Origin: JAPPHA01 sp963664045
Lineage (GTDB): Bacteria; Pseudomonadota; Alphaproteobacteria; Rhodobacterales; Rhodobacteraceae
Direction: 5' to 3'
DNA: 64,000 nucleotides
Assembly (NCBI GenBank): GCA_963664045.2
Contig: CAXXGT010000012.1
Span: 186,001 to 250,000, forward strand
Positions within the stretch are counted from its first letter, which is position 1; every line of letters starts with the position of its first letter. A program made the translations under genes and the position numbers. A model generated the notes under the pieces. It saw nothing but the letters and a program-made list of their open reading frames with translations, searched no databases and was not told where the DNA came from. Below are positions 52,642-61,129 of this stretch, in pieces.

Positions 52642-53280
52642 TCAGGGCAAGGGGACATCGTTCACGTACTTTGGAATCTGATAGCCGCGCTGCACGGCGG
52701 GCCGTTCGGCGATGCGCACGTACCAGTCGCGGACATTGGGATATTCGTGCAGGTCGACTTTCTGCCAGTCGTAGCGGGACACCCACGGCCAGGTGGCGAT
52801 GTCGGCGATCGAATACTCGCCGCGGCCCGCGCCCGCGATGTAGTCGCGCCTTTCCAGCCTTTTGTCCAGAACACCGTAGAGGCGCACTGCCTCGTTTGCG
52901 TAGCGCTCTTCCGAATAGGTGGATTTGCCGGGATTGTACTTTACGAAGTGGTGAACCTGTCCGAACATCGGGCCGACACCGCCCATCTGCCACATCAGCC
53001 ATTCGATCGTGGTCCAGCGCTCGTCGTCCTCTGGCAGGAACCGGTCGTATCTCTCGGCGAGGTAGAGCATGATCGCGCCGGACTCCATCATCTGGACGCC
53101 GGTGTCGTGATCGACGATGGCAGGAATTCGGTTGTTTGGGGCGACTCTCAGGAATTCGGGAGCGAATTGCTCGCCCTTCGAGATGTCGATGGCATGCACG
53201 GTGTAGTCCACGCCAAGCTCTTCGAGCATGATCGAGACCTTGCGGCCGTTCGGAGTGGTCCAGGTGTAGAGGTCGATCAC
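52642..53280 (-). CDS. Glutathione S-transferase (Ure2p/YfcG-like)
   Basis: 212 residues. The N-terminal thioredoxin-fold domain has YTWTTPNGRKVSIMLEEL, the nu-class/Ure2p-like active-site region with T and N near the glutathione thiol, APNNRIPAIVD (cis-Pro) and MMESGAIMLYLAE, which contacts the gamma-glutamyl moiety. The C-terminal helical domain includes YSIADIATWPWV. Likely disulfide reductase or conjugation activity. It is 3 bp downstream of the GntR gene on the same strand. Confidence 0.9.
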   Translation of the reverse strand: MIDLYTWTTPNGRKVSIMLEELGVDYTVHAIDISKGEQFAPEFLRVAPNNRIPAIVDHDTGVQMMESGAIMLYLAERYDRFLPEDDERWTTIEWLMWQMGGVGPMFGQVHHFVKYNPGKSTYSEERYANEAVRLYGVLDKRLERRDYIAGAGRGEYSIADIATWPWVSRYDWQKVDLHEYPNVRDWYVRIAERPAVQRGYQIPKYVNDVPLP

Positions 53281-53283
53281 GTG

Positions 53284-53970
53284 TCAGTCATCCTTCAGAA
53301 GCGTTGCGAGGACAGATTTCAGGTGGCCGCGCATCGCCGCATGGGCAGCCCGGCGATCACGGATTTCAATCGCCGCGACGATCGCGTCGTGCTCGGCAAA
53401 GGAATGGTATTCAGCCGGCGGTCCATCCTGCGGGAGTTCCAGCCTGGGCCATACGACCGAAACCCGGACCGCATTCATGATCCCGTGCAACTCGGTCAGA
53501 AGCGGATTCCCCGAGGCCACGGCGATCAACTCATGCAGTCGCGAATCGAGCCGCTCGTATTCCGCCCAGTTGGCGGCCGATCGCATGCCTTCGACAAGGC
53601 GGCGGGCTTCGGACACGTGACGCGGGGCGGCGTGGATCGCGGCATGTCCGGCCAGTTCGGGCTCAAGCGACAGGCGCGCCATCATGGCGGCATGGGGACT
53701 CGTTATTTCGGCAAGGCGCATGACGAGAGGGTCGTTCCTCCTGTTGGTGGCCAAAGGCGCCCGCAGGAACGTTCCTCGGCCCACGTGGCGTTCGACAATG
53801 CCCTCTGCTTCCAGGGCTGTCAGTGCCTTGCGCAAATCTCCGCGCGAGATTCTCAGCTGCCCGGAGAGGTCCCGTTCAGGCGGCAACCGGTCACCGGGGG
53901 CTGCGCCGGAATTGGCAAGCCAGCCTTCCAATACGTCGCGGGATGCTGTTGTCGTGCCGAGCGGACCCAT
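53284..53970 (-). CDS. GntR-family transcriptional regulator (FCD/FadR type)
   Basis: 228 residues. The winged helix (about 10-75) has GDRLPPERDLSGQLRISRGDLRKAL and LEAEGIVERHVGRGTFL; the FCD ligand domain follows (LDSRLHELIAVASGN, SFAEHDAIVAAIEIRDRRAA with metal-binding His). It is divergent from the dehydrogenase-led catabolic operon, and palindromes of its expected operator type lie at both ends of the intergenic region. The first palindrome overlaps the annotated ATG, so a later start is possible. Confidence 0.9.
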   Translation of the reverse strand: MGPLGTTTASRDVLEGWLANSGAAPGDRLPPERDLSGQLRISRGDLRKALTALEAEGIVERHVGRGTFLRAPLATNRRNDPLVMRLAEITSPHAAMMARLSLEPELAGHAAIHAAPRHVSEARRLVEGMRSAANWAEYERLDSRLHELIAVASGNPLLTELHGIMNAVRVSVVWPRLELPQDGPPAEYHSFAEHDAIVAAIEIRDRRAAHAAMRGHLKSVLATLLKDD

Positions 53971-53982
53971 TGGTTAACCAAT
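53969..53982. promoter_or_regulatory. GntR operator candidate 1 (perfect 14-bp palindrome)
   Basis: ATTGGTTAACCAAT is a perfect palindrome with the GT-TA-AC core typical of FadR-type GntR sites. It overlaps the regulator's start codon. Confidence 0.75.
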
Positions 53983-54105
53983 ATGCATCAAGCCACGATT
54001 ACCAAGAGAACACTTCGATAGTGAAGTCAACAAAAATGTTTACGTCGTGAGGTCATCAGGCTAAACAAATTCCGACAAAGACCAATTGGTCCGCATTCGT
54101 CAAAA

Positions 54106-54119
54106 ATGGGTTAACCAAT
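54106..54119. promoter_or_regulatory. GntR operator candidate 2 (near-identical palindrome)
   Basis: ATGGGTTAACCAAT differs from site 1 by one base and lies just before the dehydrogenase gene. A third palindrome, ACCAATTGGT, is at 54081-54090. Together they suggest control of both divergent transcripts by the adjacent GntR protein. Confidence 0.72.
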
Positions 54120-54158
54120 GTGGGCGGCGACTTGGCCCGGCGGAACGGGGGGATCAGC

Positions 54159-55340
54159 GTGGAAAAGTTCAGCGTGGAGGGTGTCAAGTACACCGCCTTG
54201 ATGGCCGTGCCGGAGCAGATGAAGGCATGGGTGCTCGGGGATCCCGACGAACTGAAGCTGATCGACAAGGCCGTGCCGGTGCCCGGCCGCGCGGAAACGC
54301 TGGTGCGAATCGATGCCGTCGCGATTTGCGCGACGGATCTTGAGGTCATCAGTTACGGCACGCCGGCGATGTTCGAAGGCGGACCGCCCTTCAACAAGAA
54401 CTTTACGCCTGGCCACGAATACATGGGCACGATTTCTGCGCTTGGGCCGGGGGTCGATGAATTCGAAATCGGCGATCGCGTCACGGTCGAGATCCACGCC
54501 GGTTGCGGCCAGTGTAAACGCTGCCGCATGGGCATGTACACCTCGTGCCACAATTACGGTCTGAACTACGGCGACTGCAACAAGGGGCACAGGGCCAATG
54601 GGTTCACCACGAATGGCGGGTTTGCAGAGTACGCCGTCAATAGCATCAACACGTTGATCAATGTCCCCGACACGATGTCGGATGCCGAGGCGACGCTTGT
54701 CGTGACGGCCGGGACGTCGATGTACGGGCTGACAGAAATTGGGGGGTTAGTCGCCGGGGAAAGCGTCGTGGTGATCGGGCCCGGTCCGATCGGGCTTCTG
54801 GCGGTGGCAGTCGCAAAGACGCTGGGTGCCAGCCCGGTGATCCTTGTCGGTACGCGTGACAGCCGGAACAGGATCGGGCTGGAACTGGGCGCGGATGTTG
54901 CCATCGATGCCCGGTCCGAGGATGCGCTTGCCCGTGTGAAAGCCCTGACTGGCGGCAGGGGTGCGGACTATGTCTTGGATTGTGCGGGCACAGAGGCGAC
55001 TGTCAACCAGGCGGTGCACATGACCAACCGGGGTGGCAAGGTCTGTCTCGCGGCCTTTCCGAAGAAGCCCGTCAAATTTGACGTCGGCTATCTCGCCGTC
55101 AACAACATCTACCTCTATGGCATTCGGGGCGAGGGCAAATCGGCCACTCACCGGGCGATGGCGTTCATGACCGAAAAGTGTTTCGATGCGGCGAAGATCC
55201 ACACACACACCTTTCCGATGCGGGATCTGCCGAACGCGTTGCGCCATGCGCGCGAGCGGATCGACGACGCGATCAAGGTGGTCGTGACGATGCGTGACAG
55301 TAATGCAGGCGCCAATTCCGGCGCGGACACCGCAGGATAG
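54159..55340 (+). CDS. Zinc-dependent alcohol/polyol dehydrogenase (MDR family)
   Basis: 393 residues from GTG 54159. Catalytic-zinc residues are Cys in AICATDLE and His-Glu in TPGHEYMG; the structural zinc site is CGQCKRCRMGMYTSC. The NAD(P) motif is VIGPGPIGLLAVAVA. Similar enzymes act on sorbitol, threonine or other diols. The start is uncertain: GTG 54120 and ATG 54201 are alternatives. First gene of a long catabolic/TRAP operon. Confidence 0.88.
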   Translation: MEKFSVEGVKYTALMAVPEQMKAWVLGDPDELKLIDKAVPVPGRAETLVRIDAVAICATDLEVISYGTPAMFEGGPPFNKNFTPGHEYMGTISALGPGVDEFEIGDRVTVEIHAGCGQCKRCRMGMYTSCHNYGLNYGDCNKGHRANGFTTNGGFAEYAVNSINTLINVPDTMSDAEATLVVTAGTSMYGLTEIGGLVAGESVVVIGPGPIGLLAVAVAKTLGASPVILVGTRDSRNRIGLELGADVAIDARSEDALARVKALTGGRGADYVLDCAGTEATVNQAVHMTNRGGKVCLAAFPKKPVKFDVGYLAVNNIYLYGIRGEGKSATHRAMAFMTEKCFDAAKIHTHTFPMRDLPNALRHARERIDDAIKVVVTMRDSNAGANSGADTAG

Positions 55341-55351
55341 AACGAAGAGAC

Positions 55352-56302
55352 ATGCCAAAGGCCAAAAAAGGGATCTATGCAGCGGCTGTTTCACCGTTTC
55401 GGGAGGACGGCTCGCTCCATACCGAAAAGCTTATCGCCTATTGCGAGCACCTGATCATGGCGGGAGGTTGCGATGGTGTCGCACCGACCGGAACGACGGG
55501 CGAGGGCAATTCAATCTCCTTTCGCGAGCGGATGGCGCTTCCCGGTGCATTCGCCGAGGCCGGGTTCGATCCGGGTCGCGCGATCTTCGGAACCGGTTCC
55601 TGCGCGACGCAGGATGCTATCGACCTGACGTTGGCGGCGGTTTCCGCCGGGTTCGTGAACGTGCTGATCTTGCCACCGTTCTACTACAAGGACCCCAGCG
55701 ACGAGGGACTCTATGCCTATTTCTCGCGGCTTGTGGAGAAGGTCGGCGATGACCGGTTGCGGGTCTATCTCTACCACTTCCCGCAGATGTCGATGACGCC
55801 GATCCCGGTCAAAGTCGTTGTTCGGCTGAAGCAGGCCTTCGGGCGGGTGATCGCAGGCCTGAAGGACTCCGGCGGTGACCTGTCACAATCGCTCGCATTC
55901 GCTGATGCCACCGGCGGGGTTGACGCGGACTTTGACGTCTATCCCTCGAGCGAGGCATTCCTGTTCGACGGGCTGGCTGGCGGTTGTGCCGGCATCATCT
56001 CGGGATCCACGAATGCGTTCGGGGCCTATTCGCGCGATGCGATAGCGGCCGCGGATGGACCTGACGGCGATGCTTTCACAATGGTGAAGGCGGCCCGCGC
56101 GGTGGCATCGAAATACCCGCTGATGGCGGCCATGAAACAGATGGAAGCCTGGCGCGTCGGTGACGACAGCTGGACACGCATGGCGCCGCCGCTGGTGCCG
56201 CTGAGTGCAGGGCAAATGGCCAGCCTCAAGATGGATGTCGAGGGCCTGAAAGCCCTGGCCCTGGCGGGCCACGGACAATTGCGGAGGCAAAACGGCAGGT
56301 AG
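55352..56302 (+). CDS. DapA-family class I aldolase/lyase
   Basis: 316 residues. The N-terminal AAAVSPFREDGSL and PTGTTGEGNSIS are the DHDPS/NAL-family substrate loop; the Schiff-base Lys is in AGLKDSGGD and the Tyr in VYLYHFPQM. Members split or form 2-oxoacids such as 4-hydroxy-2-oxoglutarate, KDG or N-acetylneuraminate. It lies between a dehydrogenase and a TRAP transporter, so catabolism of an imported sugar acid or hydroxyacid is plausible. Not likely to be lysine-synthetic DapA. Confidence 0.87.
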   Translation: MPKAKKGIYAAAVSPFREDGSLHTEKLIAYCEHLIMAGGCDGVAPTGTTGEGNSISFRERMALPGAFAEAGFDPGRAIFGTGSCATQDAIDLTLAAVSAGFVNVLILPPFYYKDPSDEGLYAYFSRLVEKVGDDRLRVYLYHFPQMSMTPIPVKVVVRLKQAFGRVIAGLKDSGGDLSQSLAFADATGGVDADFDVYPSSEAFLFDGLAGGCAGIISGSTNAFGAYSRDAIAAADGPDGDAFTMVKAARAVASKYPLMAAMKQMEAWRVGDDSWTRMAPPLVPLSAGQMASLKMDVEGLKALALAGHGQLRRQNGR

Positions 56303-56410
56303 TGAAGGCAGACAAGGCAAACGAGCAGAGAGACAGAAAATGAAGGCAGGCCGCGTCCCTGGAAGGGGATCGCGCGAAATTCGGTTCAGAATCATCCAAA
56401 GGAGGAAAAG

Positions 56411-57472
56411 ATGAACAGACTAATGACAACCGGCGCAGCAGCGCTTGCCGCAGCGACAATCGGGTCCGCGGCCCCGGCGGAGGACATCACCCTCCGGATC
56501 GGTTCGGGCCACCCGCCAGGTGTCGTCTATGCCGGGCTGATGATCGACTACTTCCAGCCCGAGTTCAAGCGGCGGGTCGAAGAACGCACCGATCACACCA
56601 TCAACTTCGTCGAAGGCTATTCCGGCTCGATCGTCAAGGTGACCGAAGTCCTGGAAGGCGTTCAGGACGGGATCATCGATATTGGCGGTTTCTGCTATTG
56701 CTTTGAACCGTCGAATTTGCCGCTACACGCGTTCCAGGTGATGATGCCGTTCGGCACGATGGATCCGGTGATGTCTCTGGGTATCGCGCAGGACGTCTAT
56801 GCCGAGGTGCCGTATCTCGAGGGCGTCTTCCAAGACAAATTCAACCAGGTGCTGCTGTCGCGGATTGCCGACGGTGGCTACAACCTCGGGACATCGTTTC
56901 CGTGGGAGGAACTGAGCGACCTGAAGGACCAGAAGATCGCGGGTGCGGGCCTGAACCTGAATTGGCTTGAGTATGCGGGCGTTTCGCCGGTGCAGTCGTC
57001 GCTTGCGACGGCCTATACCGAGATGACGACCAACGTGTACGAAGGCTGGATCATGTTCCCGTCGGCCTGGGTCAATCTCAAGCTCTATGAACCGGGCCCG
57101 TATTACACGCTGATCGGGTTTGGCTCGATGACTTGGCACGGGCTGACAATCAATCAAGAGACCTACGACTCGCTGCCCGGGGACGTGCGCGAGATCCTGC
57201 ACGAGGTTGCCGCCGACTACGAAGAGCAGACCGGGATCGTGAACCAGCGGGAATACGATCGCCTGGTCGAGGAACTGCGTGGCCTTATCACCGTGACCGA
57301 GATCGATCCGGGTGTGCGCAAGGCCTGGGCCGAAAGCCTGGCTGCCTGGCCGCAATCCATGGCCGATGATCTGGAGGCACAGGGCCTGCCCGCCAAGCAG
57401 GTGCTGAACCTGGTGCTCGAGAAGGCCGAGGCGCGCGGCTACGAATGGCCGGTGCGTTACGAGATCAAGTAG
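56411..57472 (+). CDS. TRAP transporter substrate-binding protein (DctP family)
   Basis: 353 residues with an N-terminal Sec signal (hydrophobic residues 6-21, cleavage near APAEDI). The mature protein shows LRIGSGHPPG, VEGYSGSIVKVTEVLEGVQDGIIDIG and WEELSDLKDQKIAG, and TNVYEGWIMFPSAW at the Arg/acid-recognition region. AAAGGAGGA precedes the ATG. It binds an organic acid for the DctQM pair that follows. The ligand is unknown; aromatic or branched acids are possible. Confidence 0.9.
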   Translation: MNRLMTTGAAALAAATIGSAAPAEDITLRIGSGHPPGVVYAGLMIDYFQPEFKRRVEERTDHTINFVEGYSGSIVKVTEVLEGVQDGIIDIGGFCYCFEPSNLPLHAFQVMMPFGTMDPVMSLGIAQDVYAEVPYLEGVFQDKFNQVLLSRIADGGYNLGTSFPWEELSDLKDQKIAGAGLNLNWLEYAGVSPVQSSLATAYTEMTTNVYEGWIMFPSAWVNLKLYEPGPYYTLIGFGSMTWHGLTINQETYDSLPGDVREILHEVAADYEEQTGIVNQREYDRLVEELRGLITVTEIDPGVRKAWAESLAAWPQSMADDLEAQGLPAKQVLNLVLEKAEARGYEWPVRYEIK

Positions 57473-57485
57473 CGACATATCGAAC

Positions 57486-57511
57486 CGCGCCGCCGGATGT
57501 CCGGCGGCGCG
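57486..57511 (+). terminator. Intercistronic hairpin between TRAP binding protein and DctQ-type gene
   Basis: A perfect 11-bp GC-rich stem, CGCGCCGCCGG with CCGGCGGCGCG and an ATGT loop, without a T tract. Such hairpins usually protect the upstream binding-protein message and reduce permease expression. Confidence 0.75.
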
Positions 57512-57551
57512 ACCTTCCAGTCGACCCGACAAGACCAAGGAAAGACGGGAC

Positions 57552-58052
57552 ATGTACTTGATCCGGGCCGCGGACGGCCTCACCAAGTCACTGATGGTAT
57601 TGGCCGCTGCCTGGGCCTTCGTACTTTGCTTCTTCATCCTTGCCGACATCATCGCGCGCGCGATGAACATGCCCTTGCAAGGCACCAAGGAAATCGTTGC
57701 GAACTCGGTCGTGATGATTGTCTTCCTTCAGGTCGGCTTTGCCGTCCGTTCGGGCTCGATGCTGCGGACGGACTTTCTGATGGGCGCATTCGGTCCGAAT
57801 ACCGTCCGTGTCATGACTGTGCTTTGCCTCCTGTTGGGCGCCGCGTTCTTTCTGCTTCTTGCAAAGGCCGGGATCACACCGGCGCTGCGTTCCTTTGCGA
57901 ACGGTGAATTCGACGGCGAGGGCGCGCTTCGGGTACCGGTCTGGCCCGCACGCTTCATGATCATCTTCGGAAGCGCACTTGCGGCGCTGAACTATGTTCT
58001 GCTTGCCTTCATCGAGGCCGTGGGCAAGACGGAAGAGCTTCGGCTGCGATGA
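57552..58052 (+). CDS. TRAP transporter small permease (DctQ family)
   Basis: A 166-residue membrane protein with four hydrophobic segments. FFILADIIARAMNMPLQGTKEI and FLQVGFAVRSGSMLRTDFL are the DctQ signatures. It precedes the DctM-type gene by about 24 bp. Confidence 0.9.
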   Translation: MYLIRAADGLTKSLMVLAAAWAFVLCFFILADIIARAMNMPLQGTKEIVANSVVMIVFLQVGFAVRSGSMLRTDFLMGAFGPNTVRVMTVLCLLLGAAFFLLLAKAGITPALRSFANGEFDGEGALRVPVWPARFMIIFGSALAALNYVLLAFIEAVGKTEELRLR

Positions 58053-58076
58053 CGCCGATGAGTGTGGGGACCACGC

Positions 58077-59411
58077 GTGTTTGATTTCGGAACTGCCGCG
58101 CTGATGGCCGGCGCTCTGCTCGGCCTCGTGATCCTGGGGGTCCATGTGGCCGTGGCGCTGGGCGTGACCAGCGTAATCGGGATCTTCCTGGTCACCGGCC
58201 GGATGCGGATCGTGGAAGCGACCATTGCATCGACCGCGGCCGAGGCCCTGCGCGACTTTACCTTCGCGGTAATCCCGCTCTTCATGCTCATGGGCGAATT
58301 CATGGGACGATCCGGCGCGGTGTCGGACATCTATGTCGGGATAAACCGGAGCCTGCGGCGCATGCCCGCCCGGCTTGGGATTGCAACGGTGTTGGGCAAT
58401 ACTGTCTTTTCCTTCGTGACGGGCGTTTCCATCGCCTCGGCCGCCGCCTTCTCGCGCATCGCCTATCCGGAAATGAAGGCATTCGGCTATCACCGTGGCT
58501 TTGCCTTGGGCGCCATCGCGGGATCGAGTTGCCTTGGGATGCTGATCCCTCCCTCGGTCCTGATGATCGTGTGGGGGATTCTCACGGAACAATCGATCGG
58601 GCGGATCTTTCTCTCGGGCGTGTTTCCGGGGCTGATGCTGGCGACGATGTTCGTTGTCTACATAGTGACCGTTGCGATCATGAAACCCGAAGTCGTTGGC
58701 GAACATGAACGAAACAGGAATGTCGAGGTCGCCGCCGACAAGGTCGAACTACCTGGCGCCAAGTTCGCAGGCAGCATTCTCGGTGTCGGGGGCATCGTCG
58801 CGGCGGTGCTGGGCGGCATCTGGTTCGGAATCTTCACGCCGACCGAAGGGGCGGGGGCCGGCGCGGCGCTGGCGCTGATCTTTGCCTTTCTCAAGGGGAT
58901 GACCCTGAGAGAGTTCCTGGCGGCAGTCTACTCCGTCGGCAAGACGGCGGCACCGATCCTGATTCTGCTCTTTGCCGCCGCGCTCTATTCCAGGACATTG
59001 GCGATGACAGGGGTCACGAACGCGATCCGCGAGTTCTTCGTGGCCTCGGGGCTGGAGCCCTGGCAGGTGCTCGGGATCATCATCTTGATCTGGTTCATTC
59101 TGGGCATGGTGGTCGACAGCATCTCGATCATGCTCTTGACCGTGCCGATTGTGGAACCCATCGCGGTCGCATTCGGGTTTGACAGATTGACCTTTGCGAT
59201 CGTGGGCATTCTGGCGATCGAGGCCGGGCTTCTGACGCCGCCCTTCGGCCTGTTGGTCTACACCGTGAAGGCGGCCATCGAAGATCCGCAAGTGGGAGTG
59301 CAACAGATCTTTCGAAGTTCGGTCCCCTATTGGGGCATCATGTTGCTTGCCGCGACGCTGTTGGTGGCCTTCCCGGGCATTGCCAACTGGCTGCCAAACC
59401 AACTGATGTAG
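58077..59411 (+). CDS. TRAP transporter large permease (DctM family)
   Basis: A 444-residue membrane protein with about twelve hydrophobic segments. FAVIPLFMLMGEFMGRSG, CLGMLIPPSVLMIVWGILTEQ and GIFTPTEGAGAGAAL are the DctM signatures, and the C-terminal LLTPPFGLLVYTVKA is conserved. GTG 58077 is taken as the start; GTG 58062 would add five residues. It completes the P-Q-M set. Confidence 0.92.
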   Translation: MFDFGTAALMAGALLGLVILGVHVAVALGVTSVIGIFLVTGRMRIVEATIASTAAEALRDFTFAVIPLFMLMGEFMGRSGAVSDIYVGINRSLRRMPARLGIATVLGNTVFSFVTGVSIASAAAFSRIAYPEMKAFGYHRGFALGAIAGSSCLGMLIPPSVLMIVWGILTEQSIGRIFLSGVFPGLMLATMFVVYIVTVAIMKPEVVGEHERNRNVEVAADKVELPGAKFAGSILGVGGIVAAVLGGIWFGIFTPTEGAGAGAALALIFAFLKGMTLREFLAAVYSVGKTAAPILILLFAAALYSRTLAMTGVTNAIREFFVASGLEPWQVLGIIILIWFILGMVVDSISIMLLTVPIVEPIAVAFGFDRLTFAIVGILAIEAGLLTPPFGLLVYTVKAAIEDPQVGVQQIFRSSVPYWGIMLLAATLLVAFPGIANWLPNQLM

Positions 59412-59426
59412 AACAGGAGATAGTTC

Positions 59427-59732
59427 ATGCCCGCCTATTGGATCGCCCGCGCCAGGATCAACGATCCTGTCGAATACAAACGCTATACCGACCTGGTGCC
59501 GGCCATCATAGACAAGTACGGCGGCAAGGTGCTGGCGCGGGGCGGGAAATACGAGATCATGGAAGGGCCGGACTACTTTCACCGCTTCGTGGTCATCGAG
59601 TTTCCGACTCTGGCCGACGGCACCGCCTGCTTCAAGTCCGACGAATACAAGGCAGCAGCGGCGTTTCGCCGGGCCAACGGCGCGGGCGAAGTGCAGACCG
59701 TCGTTGTGGAAAGCGGCGACACAACGAAGTGA
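59427..59732 (+). CDS. DUF1330 family protein
   Basis: 101 residues, ferredoxin-like dimeric alpha/beta-barrel type. The PAYWIARARINDPVEYKRYTD start, YGGKVLARGGKYEIMEG and FPTLADGTACFKSDEY define DUF1330. Function unknown. It lies between the TRAP genes and a quinone oxidoreductase on the same strand. Confidence 0.88.
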   Translation: MPAYWIARARINDPVEYKRYTDLVPAIIDKYGGKVLARGGKYEIMEGPDYFHRFVVIEFPTLADGTACFKSDEYKAAAAFRRANGAGEVQTVVVESGDTTK

Positions 59733-59742
59733 GGAGAATGGG

Positions 59743-60717
59743 ATGAAGATCGATCGAGTGATCATCGCACGGCAGGGTGCGCCGGACGTCATGCAGATTG
59801 AAACGGTGGATCTGCCGCCGCCCGCCGCGGGTGAGGTCCAGATCCGTCAAACTGCCATCGGGCTGAACTACATGGATATCTACCAGCGTTCGGGCCACTA
59901 TCCGATGGAATTGCCGAGCCCGTTGGGGCTGGAAGCCGCTGGCGAGATCTTTGCGGTTGGAGACGGGGTCGCGGACCTGTCGGTCGGCGACCGGGTCGCC
60001 TACGGCGGTGTCCTGGGGGCCTACGCGACGCAGCGCAACGCCCCCGCGCCCCGGGTCCTCAAGATCCCCGACGGGATCCCGGACGACATTGCCGCGGCCT
60101 CTCTGATGAAGGGTATGACAGTCGAATACCTGCTCGAGCGGACCTACATTGTGAAGCCGGGGGACAAGGTCCTGTTCTTTGCGGCCTCGGGAGGTGTGGG
60201 GCAGATCGCGGGCCAATGGGGCAAGCATCTTGGGGCCGAGATGATCGGCGTGACATCGGGGGCCGAGAACTGCCGGCGGGCGCTGGATCTGGGCTATGCC
60301 CATGCGATCGATCGCAAATCCGAAGACATTGCTGCGCGGGTCAAGGAGATCACCGGCGGGACAGGGGTTCCCGTAGTCTATGACAGCATCGGCAAGTCGA
60401 CCTTCGAGACGTCGATTGCCTGCCTCGCCACCTACGGGATGTTCGTCTCATTCGGGGCCACGACCGGAGAAGCGCCCGCGGTTGCCCCTGGCCTTCTGCA
60501 GAAGGCCGGATCGCTCTATTTTACTCGTCCCACACTTGCGAACTATGTCGGGGCGCGTGCCGATCTGGAACACTCGGCCGGCCGGGTCTTCGAGATGATC
60601 CTCGGCGGTCAGGTGACGGTAAACGTCAATCAGTGCCGCCCGCTGAGCGAAGTTGCAGCGGCACATGCCGATCTGGAAGCCGGGGTGACGACGGGCTCCA
60701 CGATTTTCCTCTCCTGA
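59743..60717 (+). CDS. Quinone oxidoreductase-family protein (zeta-crystallin type, MDR)
   Basis: 324 residues, zinc-free MDR enzyme. TAIGLNYMDIYQRSGHY and LGLEAAGEIFAVGDGV are typical of NADPH:quinone reductase; the cofactor motif is AASGGVGQIAGQWGKHLGA. No zinc ligands are present. GAGGAG lies 6 nt before ATG 59743. It may reduce enones or quinones formed in the pathway of this operon. Confidence 0.9.
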   Translation: MKIDRVIIARQGAPDVMQIETVDLPPPAAGEVQIRQTAIGLNYMDIYQRSGHYPMELPSPLGLEAAGEIFAVGDGVADLSVGDRVAYGGVLGAYATQRNAPAPRVLKIPDGIPDDIAAASLMKGMTVEYLLERTYIVKPGDKVLFFAASGGVGQIAGQWGKHLGAEMIGVTSGAENCRRALDLGYAHAIDRKSEDIAARVKEITGGTGVPVVYDSIGKSTFETSIACLATYGMFVSFGATTGEAPAVAPGLLQKAGSLYFTRPTLANYVGARADLEHSAGRVFEMILGGQVTVNVNQCRPLSEVAAAHADLEAGVTTGSTIFLS

Positions 60718-61129
60718 GGTCCTGCGGGGACAGAGCGGACCGTTTGCTGCATCCGTTCGAACCGCCTTCCGAGGCGGTCCTCGTACATCGGAACAAGGCA
60801 ACGTTGTGCCATGCCGACGAAACAGGATGGCGCATCCGGGCCCTGGGCGAGATCGGCTACTCGCGCAGCACCGACACCGCAGGTCCGGTGTCCCTGGTCT
60901 GCGACAGCTGCGGAGAGATTGGCAACGGAGGCTCGACAGTTGGCCTTGCCTTTTCCGAAACCCTGCGGCCGATTGCTTGCCGCTTGCGGGGATCCCGCTG
61001 ACTTTTTTCTGTTTGCGGATCGCTGGTTTTGACTGATGGCTGGCATCAGGAATGATTGTTGGAGATCTCGGCGGAGGCAGGCTAGCTGGGGCAGGGCGCA
61101 CGCAAATTTGACAAGGCGGGAGGAGTGAG
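60718..61129 (+). other. Intergenic stretch with a possible IS66 transposase scrap
   Basis: 412 bp without an intact gene. At 60810-60833 one frame reads HADETGWR, the catalytic-Asp box of IS66-type transposases, preceded by about 15 residues that could be related; nothing after it matches. I regard it as a likely relic of an insertion sequence. Confidence 0.4.

Noticed and set aside
52362..52658. Minus-strand frame ending just before the DctP homologue
   Set aside because: Its stop lies close to the next gene's ribosome-binding site, which is suggestive, but it has no start with a good ribosome-binding site and no recognisable family.
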